Source: Xanthobacteraceae bacterium
Lineage (GTDB): Bacteria; Pseudomonadota; Alphaproteobacteria; Rhizobiales; Xanthobacteraceae
Direction of reading: 5' to 3'
Length of the DNA stretch: 6,753 nt
NCBI GenBank assembly: GCA_030037185.1
Contig: JASHRR010001071.1
Span: forward strand, 1-6,753
The notes under the pieces are model-generated. The model was not told where the DNA came from, ran no database searches, and was given only the letters and a program-made list of their open reading frames with translations. Each line of letters begins with the position of its first letter. Within the stretch, counting starts at the first letter, position 1. Below, piece after piece: positions 1-6,461 of the stretch. Both the position numbers and the translations under genes were made by a program.

Positions 1-83
1 TGCGCTATTTTCCGATCAGTCCGTTCTGACCGCAGGGAACCTGTGACCGGGGGGTGATGGACCGGCCGCCCGACCACCAGAGC

Positions 84-141
84 GGCGAAATCGCGGCGCC
101 TGAGGACCTCTCATCACTCCGCGGCGCCCGGCGATTTTGCC
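84..141. repeat. Long imperfect palindrome (hairpin-forming)
   Basis: The arms 84-94 (GGCGAAATCGC) and 131-141 (GCGATTTTGCC) can form 11 pairs, one of them G-T. Inside them the two GGCGCC copies at 95-100 and 123-128 add six pairs after a 2-base bulge (129-130). The loop is about 22 bases. There is no T-run on either side, so it is not a standard intrinsic terminator. It could be a REP-like element, a Rho-type 3' end of a gene left of the window, or leader structure for the next gene. The pairing is seen directly; the role is unknown. Confidence 0.5.
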
Positions 142-171
142 GGTCAGCCCGGGACCTCGCGTTGACATCGT

Positions 172-636
172 TTGTCGCTCCTCCAACGCTTCGATCAGGC
201 GCTTCAAAACCGAGCGGTATGCGAGTCCTGTGATATCGTGATCCACTTTCCTCAGTGGAAAGCTCACCTTAAAAGCCATGGTTTGAAGGGTGATGCGCGG
301 CCGAACAGGCCGGCATTGACATCTGCGTTCTGTCACTGGTGCCTTCTGCCTGGCCAGGAATGCTTGGAGCTGATCGTTGGACTTTCGAGATCAGACAATG
401 TTGACCTGAGGAGAACGGCAATCTATGCCCTGGCCGATGCGCCCGGTATTCGAGTGGATGAATTGGTCGCCTTGGCATCGCACGATACGGACCGGGATTG
501 TCGAATTTACGCCATTCAAGCGCTGAGTCGCCTCAGCAGCCGCGCTGCAGTTTCACCTCTGGAGGAGCTTCTCAAGCGCGAGACAGACGAGCTGGTTCGG
601 ACAAATATTTTGCGAGCACTCCAGAGTATTGACTGA
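172..636 (+). CDS. Small HEAT-repeat protein with N-terminal C2H2-like finger
   Basis: This 154-residue protein has two parts. Residues 17-36 read C17-x2-C20-x11-H32-x3-H36, the spacing of a C2H2 zinc finger within one residue, and a further C54-x2-C57 pair follows. From about residue 62 to the end there are roughly three helical-hairpin repeats (about 62-90, 95-121 and 125-153) with HEAT/PBS-lyase-like patterns such as VDLRRTAIYAL, DCRIYAIQAL and ELVRTNILRAL. Such repeats usually bind proteins; the partner is unknown. The start is weakly supported: TTG at 172 is the first possible codon after an in-frame TGA at 163-165, there is no internal ATG, GTG at 238 is the main alternative, and no good Shine-Dalgarno precedes either. 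The gene may therefore be a 5'-truncated remnant. It overlaps the next gene by 8 bases, which suggests coupling. Its GC content is lower than that of lysS, so it may be acquired. The function is not recognised. Confidence 0.6.
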   Translation: MSLLQRFDQALQNRAVCESCDIVIHFPQWKAHLKSHGLKGDARPNRPALTSAFCHWCLLPGQECLELIVGLSRSDNVDLRRTAIYALADAPGIRVDELVALASHDTDRDCRIYAIQALSRLSSRAAVSPLEELLKRETDELVRTNILRALQSID

Positions 637-1123
637 TACTTGTTTGCGAGCTGGCCCAAACGTTCAATTGCTTCGTGTGTTGTCGGCGACCCGCCAGCAC
701 CCGCAAAAATATCGGTACTTTTATTTGTCTCGCGAGGCTGAGTGCGCGCTTCACATGAACCTGCCTGCCGCTTTGGCTGATCGGAATCAAGAAGACTACG
801 TGGTAGCCGAGGGCGACCTTGGAAAAGCCGCCGATCCCTCCTATACGGTGTCCTTTAGGTGTTGCGGACCGGCGCACCTTCCCCCGACCGATATCCTCGT
901 TGCGGACCTGTCACGAGCGCCTTTCAGTAATGGGGTCGCTCTTTTGATCGACGTCATGACTGCTCTTGCGCACGAACTCACTGCTCAGCACGCAATCGAT
1001 TCTGCGAAGCGTTATCGAGGCGAGTTCGCGCCCGCTCAAAAGGGGGCGCAAAACGAAACGCGGCAAGGGAACAAAGATCGCAGATCGCAAACGGCCTGCC
1101 GTCACAAGTGCACCTGCATTTGA
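629..1123 (+). CDS. Hypothetical protein, overlaps the HEAT-repeat gene
   Basis: An open frame of 164 codons starts at TTG 629, inside the last codons of the HEAT-repeat gene whose stop is 634-636. An in-frame ATG at 755 is an alternative start giving 122 residues. I do not recognise the family. The middle (about residues 25-115) looks protein-like, with aromatic and acidic stretches, a Cys pair (CC, about 78-79), and a hydrophobic run [16 protein letters not shown] near 102-117. The last 35 residues are rich in Lys, Arg, Gln and Asn and may be non-native read-through towards lysS. There are no signal peptide or membrane segments. The overlap with the upstream frame favours a two-gene unit, but the weak ribosome binding site means it could also be a decayed gene or a chance frame. 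Confidence 0.4.
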   Translation: MTDTCLRAGPNVQLLRVLSATRQHPQKYRYFYLSREAECALHMNLPAALADRNQEDYVVAEGDLGKAADPSYTVSFRCCGPAHLPPTDILVADLSRAPFSNGVALLIDVMTALAHELTAQHAIDSAKRYRGEFAPAQKGAQNETRQGNKDRRSQTACRHKCTCI

Positions 1124-1198
1124 TCTGCCGGGGTCCACCCTAGATTTGTGTTTCCACTCGGTTGCAATCCGCTCTAAACGAGAGAAAAAAGGGCGGTC

Positions 1199-1203
1199 GG
1201 AGG
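1199..1203 (+). promoter_or_regulatory. Ribosome binding site of lysS
   Basis: GGAGG lies 5 bases before ATG 1209. It settles the start of the synthetase: the frame is open upstream to 966, but that extension lacks such a site and reads as basic low-complexity sequence unlike the family N-terminus. I found no convincing -35/-10 pair between 1124 and 1198. Confidence 0.8.
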
Positions 1204-1208
1204 ACGGA

Positions 1209-2852
1209 ATGTCGAGTGCCACCATACTTTCCGATGCCGCGGGCCTGCGCGCCATCGCGGAGCAGTCGAACGCCTGGCCGTTCGAGGAAGCCCGCAAGAT
1301 CGCGGCACGGCTCAAGCAATTCCCCAAGGGGGAGGTGATCTTCGAGACCGGCTATGGCCCGTCAGGCCTGCCGCATATCGGCACGTTCGGGGAAGTCGCC
1401 CGCACCACGATGGTACGCCATGCCTTCCGCGTCCTCACCGAGGACAGGGTGCGCACGCGCCTGATCGCGTTCTCGGACGATATGGACGGACTGCGAAAGG
1501 TCCCGGACAACATCCCCAACAAGGACTTGGTCGCCCGGCACCTCGGCAAGCCGCTGACCCGGGTGCCCGACCCGTTCGCGACCCATCCGAGCTTCGGAGC
1601 CCACAACAATGCCCGGCTGCGGGCGTTTCTGGACACCTTCGGGTTCGACTACGAGTTCATGTCTTCGACGGAATGCTACACGTCGGGGCGCTTCGACAAG
1701 GCCCTGCTGACCGTGCTCGCCCGGCTGGACGAAGTCATGGCGATCATGCTGCCGTCGCTGCGCGCCGAGCGGGCCGGTACCTATTCGCCGTTCCTGCCGA
1801 TATCCCCGCGCACCGGCGTCGTGCTTCAGGTTCCAGTCGTCGCGCACGACGTTGCGGCCGGCACCATCCAGTACGACGATCCGGACACCGGTGAGCGCAT
1901 GACGGCGCCGGTCACCGGCGGACACTGCAAGCTGCAGTGGAAACCCGACTGGGCGATGCGTTGGCTGGCGCTCGGCGTCGACTACGAGATGGCCGGCAAG
2001 GACCTCATCGATTCGGTCAAGCTCTCCGGCGACATCTGCCGCGCATTGGGAGGCCGACCGCCGGAAGGCTTCAATTATGAATTGTTCCTCGACGACAAGG
2101 GCCAGAAGATTTCGAAGTCGAGAGGCAATGGCCTCACCATCGAGGAATGGCTGCGTTATGCGACCCCGGAAAGCCTGACGCTGTTCATGTATCGCGAGCC
2201 GAAGGCCGCCAAGCGCCTTTATTTCGATGTCATTCCGCGCCACGTCGACGAGTATCAGCAGTTCCTGGAAAGCTATCAGCGCCAGAACGCCAATCAGCGG
2301 CTCACCAATCCGGCGTGGCATATCCATGCCGGCGATCCGCCTCCTCCGGAGATACCGATCTCGTTCAGCATGCTCCTCCATCTCGTCGCGGCGTCGAACG
2401 CCGAGAATGCCGAGACGCTGTGGGGCTTCATCGGCCGCTACCTGCCGGGCGTGACGCCGCAAAGCCATCCCCGGCTCAGCGCGCATGTCGAGCACGCCAT
2501 TCATTATTTCCGCGACTTCGTGCTGCCAGCCAAGGAGTTCCAGGTGCCCGACGAGACCGAGCGTGCGGCGCTCATGGACCTGCGCGAGGCGTTGTCGCAA
2601 CTGCCGCCCGACAGCACCGCAGCAAAAATCCAGGAGGTGGTCTATGAGATCGGCCGCCGGCCGCCCTTTCTCGACACATCCGGCAAGCCGACGAAAGACG
2701 GCAAGCCCGGCGTGTCGCTGGAATGGTTCAACATGCTCTACCACGTGCTGCTGGGCCAGCGGAAGGGCCCGCGCTTCGGTTCGTTCGTGGCGATCTACGG
2801 GCTCCGCAACACGATCGACATGATCGATGGCGCGCTGGCGCGGTCGGCGTGA
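1209..2852 (+). CDS. lysS: Lysine--tRNA ligase, class I (archaeal type)
   Basis: This cytoplasmic enzyme joins lysine to tRNA-Lys using ATP. It is the class I form found in archaea and many alphaproteobacteria (also called LysK), not the class II LysS of E. coli. The 547-residue protein has the expected length. The HIGH motif reads PHIGTFGE with HIGT at 56-59, and the KMSKS loop reads KISKS at 300-304. Between them are the family-like blocks [13 protein letters not shown] (240-252) and MAGKD (261-265). The C-terminal half (about 330-547) is largely helical, matching the tRNA anticodon-binding cage of the class. ATG 1209 is preceded by GGAGG. GC content and codon use are high and uniform, so this looks like a native core gene. 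It seems to be transcribed alone: the gene before it is unrelated, and two hairpins follow its stop. Confidence 0.96.
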   Translation: MSSATILSDAAGLRAIAEQSNAWPFEEARKIAARLKQFPKGEVIFETGYGPSGLPHIGTFGEVARTTMVRHAFRVLTEDRVRTRLIAFSDDMDGLRKVPDNIPNKDLVARHLGKPLTRVPDPFATHPSFGAHNNARLRAFLDTFGFDYEFMSSTECYTSGRFDKALLTVLARLDEVMAIMLPSLRAERAGTYSPFLPISPRTGVVLQVPVVAHDVAAGTIQYDDPDTGERMTAPVTGGHCKLQWKPDWAMRWLALGVDYEMAGKDLIDSVKLSGDICRALGGRPPEGFNYELFLDDKGQKISKSRGNGLTIEEWLRYATPESLTLFMYREPKAAKRLYFDVIPRHVDEYQQFLESYQRQNANQRLTNPAWHIHAGDPPPPEIPISFSMLLHLVAASNAENAETLWGFIGRYLPGVTPQSHPRLSAHVEHAIHYFRDFVLPAKEFQVPDETERAALMDLREALSQLPPDSTAAKIQEVVYEIGRRPPFLDTSGKPTKDGKPGVSLEWFNMLYHVLLGQRKGPRFGSFVAIYGLRNTIDMIDGALARSA

Positions 2853-2859
2853 CGACGAC

Positions 2860-2874
2860 ACCGATGGGATCGGT
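2860..2874 (+). terminator. Short hairpin just after lysS
   Basis: ACCGAT (2860-2865) and ATCGGT (2869-2874) form a perfect 6-bp stem with a GGG loop, 7 bases after the lysS stop. It is followed by TCTC rather than a T-run, so it could stabilise the mRNA end or be a weak terminator. The stem is seen; the role is inferred. Confidence 0.3.
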
Positions 2875-2901
2875 TCTCAAAAATGACCGTCTGGCCTATG
2901 T

Positions 2902-2949
2902 GCGCCCCAGTGCTCCAGCCAGAGCCGAAGGCTTGGCTGGGAGGGGCGC
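2902..2949. repeat. Nested hairpin, REP-like or IS-end structure
   Basis: Three nested stems form one 48-base structure. The outer stem is GCGCCCC (2902-2908) with GGGGCGC (2943-2949). The middle stem is CCAGCCA (2915-2921) with TGGCTGG (2934-2940). The inner stem is AGCC (2923-2926) with GGCT (2930-2933) around a GAA loop, after a bulged G at 2922. This gives 18 base pairs. There is no T-run. It lies beside the 3' end of the tnpA relic, so it may be the subterminal hairpin of that IS200/IS605-type element, a REP element, or the lysS transcript end. Confidence 0.55.
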
Positions 2950-2954
2950 GGCTG

Positions 2955-3244
2955 TTAGCCAGGATTCCTCTTGCGGTCGCAATAGGACCGGGACCAGAAA
3001 ACCGGCGCACGATTAACTCTGTTCAGCCTGCCAGCGAACTCCTTAACTAACCCATGTTTCACGCCGCCGCGAACTTGTGGTCTTGAGGTTGTTCACGAAC
3101 ACGGAAAGATCGAGGTTGAGAGGCAGGGCGATCAGCAAGTGGACGATCAGCCTCCCCGTTGAGTTCGAGGAGACCCCGGCATCGCGCCTTTTCGATCTCC
3201 TTGAAGCGGTTCAGCATCTCCGCGTCTATGCACTTCCGCCGACA
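2955..3244 (-). pseudogene. tnpA: Decayed IS200/IS605-type TnpA (Y1 HUH) transposase
   Basis: No single frame is intact, but pieces in shifting frames on the minus strand read in order like an IS200-type single-strand transposase. RRKCIDAEMLNRFKEIEK (about 3240-3185) comes first. Then, after a shift, VHLLIALPLNLDLSVFVNN continues into LKTTSSRR (about 3144-3065). After an insertion of about 17 bases carrying stops, KEFAGRLNRVNRAPVFW continues into SRSYC (3044-2979). The HUH motif is damaged: GAT-C-GTC-CAC near 3144-3148 fits loss of two bases from an original Asp-His-Val-His. The catalytic tyrosine region near the C-terminus is missing; the last frame ends at TAA 2955 with unrelated residues. 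The N-terminal 25 or so residues cannot be recognised, so the boundary at 3244 is approximate. No tnpB partner is visible. The order of conserved blocks makes the call fairly secure, though it rests on family memory. Confidence 0.75.
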
Positions 3245-3367
3245 CCGAGATCAAGCCGCCGCCCTTGCGATGCCGGCCGAGCGACAGATCTCTTGGGTTG
3301 TGCACCGGCTTGGGGCGCGAAACTCCATCTCGTTCCGGCACGGAAGCTAACATGAGATGGAAGTCGT

Positions 3368-3997
3368 TCATTGGCTCGCCCATACAATGCGGGCGACCCA
3401 CAGCACGTCTTCGCCCGCCAGCGTCCCTTCGACTTGTTCCGGACAGAGCGATTTTAGCTCCAGCGTCTTGGCGTTCTTGCGCCTGAGTTCCCGCAGCATC
3501 AGTTCACCGCTCCTGGTCTTGACAACCACCCGATCGCCACGGCGGATCGGCGCCGTCGGCGACACGATGATGTGGGCCCCGTCCCGATAGATCGGAAGCA
3601 GCGCATCGCCGGCGATCTCCAGCGCATAGGCATGGATGTCCTCGACGGCAGGAAACGGCGACGTGTCCCAGCCTTCGTCGGACGGAAATCCGTGGTCGTC
3701 GAAACGGCCGTTGACGCCGGCTTGTGCGAAACTGATGAGGGGCAGCGTCTTGCCGGGGGGGCGCGCTTCATCCGAGATCAGGGCAACGAATTGGTCCAGC
3801 GTCACGCCGGTGGCAGCCAGGGACTTTGCGACCGATTCGGTCGAAGGCCAGCGCTCCCGGCCATCAGGCGTGATCCGCTTCGATTTGTTGAAGGTCGTGG
3901 GATCGAGGCCCGCCCGTTTGGCAAGCCCCGATGCCGACAGCTTCGCTCGCGCGGCCAGCCGATCGATGGCCATCCAGATTTGCGCGTGCGTCAACAT
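3368..3997 (-). CDS. XRE-family repressor with degenerate S24 (LexA/CI-like) peptidase domain
   Basis: A 209-residue cytoplasmic DNA-binding regulator. Residues about 5-70 form the helix-turn-helix region, with the helix pair in SASGLAKRAGLDPTTFNKSK (21-40). Residues about 84-205 form the S24 fold: the cleavage-site-like AQAG (91-94) with GRFDDHGFP after it, GDALLPIYRDG (130-140), and GDRVVVKTRSGELMLREL (154-171). In LexA/CI proteins the nucleophile is the Ser of GDS and the base is a Lys in the later strand. Here these positions are Ala132 and Arg169, so self-cleavage is not expected. ATG 3997 is preceded by GGGAG at 7 bases. A perfect TATAAT box lies 59 bases upstream, and an inverted repeat sits between box and start, which suggests autoregulation. 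The target genes are unknown. The stop lies next to the tnpA relic. The family call is secure; the loss of catalysis is inferred from alignment by eye. Confidence 0.88.
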   Translation of the reverse strand: MLTHAQIWMAIDRLAARAKLSASGLAKRAGLDPTTFNKSKRITPDGRERWPSTESVAKSLAATGVTLDQFVALISDEARPPGKTLPLISFAQAGVNGRFDDHGFPSDEGWDTSPFPAVEDIHAYALEIAGDALLPIYRDGAHIIVSPTAPIRRGDRVVVKTRSGELMLRELRRKNAKTLELKSLCPEQVEGTLAGEDVLWVARIVWASQ

Positions 3998-4017
3998 GGT
4001 CGGGCTCCCGCAGGGCG

Positions 4018-4038
4018 TACACCGGTCTTGGGGGTGTA
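4018..4038. promoter_or_regulatory. Candidate operator of the S24-like repressor
   Basis: TACACC (4018-4023) and GGTGTA (4033-4038) form a perfect inverted repeat with a 9-base spacer. It lies between the TATAAT box and the start codon of the repressor, where a bound dimer would block its own transcription. Repressors of this type often act as dimers on such sites. The repeat is seen; binding is inferred. Confidence 0.4.
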
Positions 4039-4056
4039 GCGTCGCCGCGGATAGGA

Positions 4057-4062
4057 ATTATA
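4057..4062 (-). promoter_or_regulatory. -10 box of the repressor promoter
   Basis: On the minus strand this reads TATAAT, an exact sigma-70-type -10 hexamer, 59 bases before ATG 3997. The -35 region at 16-18 bases further up is poor (around CACTGGAC), so the promoter may need help or have an extended -10. Transcription would start near 4050, just before the candidate operator. Confidence 0.5.
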
Positions 4063-4114
4063 ACCTGCGTACGACGGCGTCCAGTGCAATGTTTCCGTCA
4101 CCGCGGATCATCTG

Positions 4115-4147
4115 GGCGGCTCGACGGCCCGCGTCGGTTGAGCCGCC
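4115..4147 (-). terminator. Hairpin after the DUF6460-like gene
   Basis: On the minus strand GGCGGCTC (4147-4140) pairs with GAGCCGCC (4122-4115), 8 bp, with an inner GACG/CGTC stem after a 4-base bulge. It lies 41 bases past the stop of the membrane protein gene and before the repressor promoter, a sensible place to separate the two transcripts. There is no T-run, so termination is uncertain. Confidence 0.4.
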
Positions 4148-4187
4148 TCGGCCCGCATCAAGCCGGGGATTATGTGAGATATCCGTG

Positions 4188-4547
4188 CTAGCGCCGGCCG
4201 CTTCCTGTCGCCCCGCGAGCGAGCCGCACCAGCAACCACACCGGCACCACCAAAACGGCGCCGAGCAGGAAGTCCTGCCACACCCAGCGGACGGCGTCGA
4301 ATCCCATGTCCCACACCTGCCGGGCCAACTTTTCGATGCTGTGAAGAATGTTTGACGGATCGAGCCCGGCGGCCGAGAGGATGAACCCGATAATGATCGA
4401 CAACAGCACGAGCCGCACCACGACTGCGAGCGGCGGGCCGCCAAGGAAACGGCTGAGCAGATCCGGCACTTCTTTCTCGTGTGCCGTACCGATTCTATTG
4501 GTCCATTTCGATCGCATCTTCTCTTCACTTTGGTCATTTGCCGCCAC
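4188..4547 (-). CDS. Small two-segment membrane protein, DUF6460-like
   Basis: A 119-residue inner-membrane protein of unknown function. The first 30 or so residues are polar. A hydrophobic segment runs from about 41 to 60 (AVVVRLVLLSIIIGFILSAA), followed by an amphipathic stretch with aromatic residues, KLARQVWDMGFDAVRWVWQD (73-92). A second membrane segment spans about 93-109, and a short basic tail ends the protein. This order, including the WDMGFDA block, matches my memory of the DUF6460 family common in Rhizobiales. GTG 4547 is preceded by a G-rich stretch about 6 bases upstream; ATG 4517 (residue 11) is a good alternative and would give 109 residues. The gene lies 90 bases after the ligase gene on the same strand and may share its transcript, but nothing shows a functional link. 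Confidence 0.8.
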   Translation of the reverse strand: MAANDQSEEKMRSKWTNRIGTAHEKEVPDLLSRFLGGPPLAVVVRLVLLSIIIGFILSAAGLDPSNILHSIEKLARQVWDMGFDAVRWVWQDFLLGAVLVVPVWLLVRLARGATGSGRR

Positions 4548-4637
4548 TGCGGCCCCCGCAAAACACGCGTGGCCTTATGGGACGGCGAGTAGAGCGCGGG
4601 CGCCCTTTAGCTGAGCGCAAGGCCAGCCGGATAGCCG

Positions 4638-6461
4638 TCACTTTAGTACATCCCCCGGCAATTTTGCGAGCGTGTTCCCCGGCCTCCTGCGCAGGCGGGA
4701 GGAGCCTTGCCTCCCGCAATCGAGCAAAGCCTCCAGCGCCTCGATGCGATCGGCATCGCGCGGGAGCTTGTCCCAGCGCAGCCGGCTAATGCGCGGGAAG
4801 CGCATCGCGATGCCGGATCGGTGCCGCCTCGAGCGCTGCAGGCCCTCGAACGCCACTTCGAATACCAGACCGCGGTCGGGAGCGTGCGCCACTTCCCGCA
4901 CCGGACCGAAGCGATTGACGGTGTTGTTGCGCACGAACTTGTCAATCTCGCCAAGCTCCGCATCGGTGAAACCGAAATAGGCCTTGCCGACCGGGACCAG
5001 TTCCTCGCCCGCCGGCCCGGCGGTCCATACTCCAAAGGTGTAGTCCGAATAAAACGACGAGCGTTTGCCGTGACCGCGCTGCGCATACATCAGCACCGCA
5101 TCGACCACTAAGGGATCGCGCTTCCACTTCCACCACGGCCCCTTTGGCCGGCCCGGCAGATAGGGCGCATCGCGCCGCTTGATCATCACGCCTTCGACGG
5201 CCTGCGCATCCGCGCCGGCCCCCGCCGCCGCAGGATCGGCCCTGGCCGCCGCAAGCTCCTCCCAGGTGGCGAAAGGCACCAGCGGCGACAGGTCGACGCA
5301 GGCAAGCTCGAGCCTGCCGACGAGAGCTTCGAGCCGGGCGCGGCGCGCCGCCAAGGTTTCGGCGCGGACATCGACGGTGCCGTCAACCAGCACGTCGTAG
5401 ACGCGCAGATGAGCCGGGAATTCCGCCATGAGCTTCGGCGTCACGGTTTTGCGATTGAGCCGCTGCTGGAGAACGTTGAATGGTTGCACGCGGCCCTCGC
5501 GCATGATCAGCAGCTCGCCGTCGAGCGCGCCTTCGAATGCAAACGATTGCACCAGATCCGGGAAGCTCGGCGAGATATCCTCGCCGGTGCGCGAAAACAG
5601 CCGTTTGATGATCTGCCCGTCCGGACGCCGGCCCGCCGTCGCCTGCACCCTGATGCCGTCCCATTTCCATTCGGCAAGAAACTCGGCCGCGTCGAGCGCA
5701 GCCAACTCCGCCTCCTCGATCGCATGCGACAGCATGGGCGGGCGGAACGGCGCCGGATCGCCGCTGTCAGGCTTCCCGCCACGCCCCTCCAGCCAGGCGA
5801 AGAGATCGCCATAGGGCGGCTTCAGGCCGGGCCAGATGATTTCGATTTCATCCACATCGCGGTCGCCGAGCGCCGCCACTGCGGTCTTGGCAAGCCGCAT
5901 CGACACGCCGATGCGCAGCGCGCCGGTGACGAGCTTCAGCAAGGCCCATCTCCCCACCTCGTCGAGGCCATCGAGCCATTGCGACAACTGCGCCGCGAGA
6001 TCGGTCTTGCCGAGCGCCTCGAGCGTGGTCACGACTTGCGCCAGGGTTGGGCCGCGGCTGGCGACGGCCGGTTCCTCTTGCCTCTCCCCCGCAGGCGGGG
6101 GAGAGGGGTGCTCGCCGGGAATCAGTGCCAGGGGACATTCCCCCTCGTCAGCCGTGCCGCGCCAGCGGCGGACGGGACGGTCGGGCTCCCGGACCGGCCA
6201 CATCAGCGCGACCGTTTCGGAGAGGTCGCCGACATAGTCGTAAGACAGTGCGAACAGGGTCGGGTCGGTGCGCTGTGCGATCAAGGCGCGAATGAGGCCC
6301 GGCTTGGCGTGGCGGAACGACAACCCACCCGTGATGGCAGCGAGCGCGTAGCCGCGGTCCGGATCGGCCGTGGTGCGGAAATAATCGGTGAGCAGCTGTA
6401 GCTTGTTGTTGCGACCTCCCTCGTAGGCGAGGCGGTCGAGCAGCGCCGCGAAGCGGTTCAT
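4638..6461 (-). CDS. ATP-dependent DNA ligase of the Lhr/exonuclease repair cluster
   Basis: This 607-residue enzyme seals DNA nicks using ATP and belongs to the type annotated as cisplatin damage response DNA ligase. In other bacteria it is encoded with an exonuclease, an Lhr-type helicase and a metallophosphoesterase. An N-terminal DNA-binding domain (about 1-235, RWALLKLVTGALRIGVS at 171-187) is followed by the nucleotidyltransferase domain: motif I KWDGIR with Lys266 as the AMP acceptor, FSRTGEDIS (289-297), motif III LDGELL (313-318), motif IV EGVMIKR (423-429), and motif V near WWKWKRDP (443-450). An OB domain follows to about 580. Two parts look foreign: residues about 92-137 (Pro/Gly/Glu-rich, encoded across a perfect palindrome) and the basic tail from about 581. 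All core motifs are intact, so activity is plausible. ATG 6461 overlaps the upstream stop by ATGA, indicating coupling to a gene that is now only a fragment. Confidence 0.93.
   Translation of the reverse strand: MNRFAALLDRLAYEGGRNNKLQLLTDYFRTTADPDRGYALAAITGGLSFRHAKPGLIRALIAQRTDPTLFALSYDYVGDLSETVALMWPVREPDRPVRRWRGTADEGECPLALIPGEHPSPPPAGERQEEPAVASRGPTLAQVVTTLEALGKTDLAAQLSQWLDGLDEVGRWALLKLVTGALRIGVSMRLAKTAVAALGDRDVDEIEIIWPGLKPPYGDLFAWLEGRGGKPDSGDPAPFRPPMLSHAIEEAELAALDAAEFLAEWKWDGIRVQATAGRRPDGQIIKRLFSRTGEDISPSFPDLVQSFAFEGALDGELLIMREGRVQPFNVLQQRLNRKTVTPKLMAEFPAHLRVYDVLVDGTVDVRAETLAARRARLEALVGRLELACVDLSPLVPFATWEELAAARADPAAAGAGADAQAVEGVMIKRRDAPYLPGRPKGPWWKWKRDPLVVDAVLMYAQRGHGKRSSFYSDYTFGVWTAGPAGEELVPVGKAYFGFTDAELGEIDKFVRNNTVNRFGPVREVAHAPDRGLVFEVAFEGLQRSRRHRSGIAMRFPRISRLRWDKLPRDADRIEALEALLDCGRQGSSRLRRRPGNTLAKLPGDVLK
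4686..4717. repeat. Palindromic element in the ligase C-terminal tail
   Basis: Two overlapping inverted repeats lie here: the perfect palindrome CCTGCGCAGG (4686-4695) and GCGGGAGG/CCTCCCGC (4695-4702 and 4710-4717, 7-base loop). On the minus strand it contains CCCGCCTGCG, also found in the ligase-internal palindrome at 6081-6106. It encodes part of the tail that I would not expect in the family. Confidence 0.6.
6081..6106. repeat. Perfect 12-bp palindrome inside the ligase gene
   Basis: CCTCTCCCCCGC (6081-6092) and GCGGGGGAGAGG (6095-6106) are exact reverse complements separated by two bases. Similar CTCTCCCC/GGGGAGAG palindromes are, from memory, frequent repeats in Bradyrhizobium-type genomes. 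Here the element is read in frame and gives the HPSPPPAGERQE part of a linker. A smaller AGGGG/CCCCT hairpin lies next to it near 6130-6145. Confidence 0.8.

Noticed and set aside
162..192. Promoter with TTGACA at 162-167
   Set aside because: The -35-like hexamer is perfect, but nothing resembling TATAAT lies at 16-18 bases, and the start would fall inside the gene at 172.
16..336. 106-codon minus-strand frame at the left edge
   Set aside because: It is antisense to the finger/HEAT gene start and runs through the palindrome; its C-terminal half is Arg/Pro/Gly-rich and looks non-coding. It cannot be fully excluded, because the overlapping gene start is itself weak.
966..1208. N-terminal extension of lysS by 81 codons
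   Set aside because: It would overlap the hypothetical gene, reads as basic low-complexity sequence and has no ribosome binding site, whereas ATG 1209 has GGAGG at 5 bases and matches the family N-terminus.
1362..2861. 499-codon open frame antisense to lysS
   Set aside because: It is a GC-rich shadow of a clearly recognised gene, rich in Arg, and resembles no family.
3077..3355. 92-codon plus-strand frame between lysS and the repressor
   Set aside because: The minus strand here carries ordered TnpA blocks, so this is antisense to a pseudogene.
3572..4355. Plus-strand frames of 155 and 239 codons over the repressor and membrane gene
   Set aside because: They are antisense to two recognised genes, run through the repressor promoter and hairpin, and show no domain pattern.
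4564..4637. Intrinsic terminator between the ligase and the membrane gene
   Set aside because: GGGCGCCC is present, but the stem is only the self-complementary core and lacks a following T-run in the minus direction.
5409..6401. 330-codon plus-strand frame antisense to the ligase
   Set aside because: The ligase motifs on the other strand prove that frame; this one is a mirror artefact of high GC.
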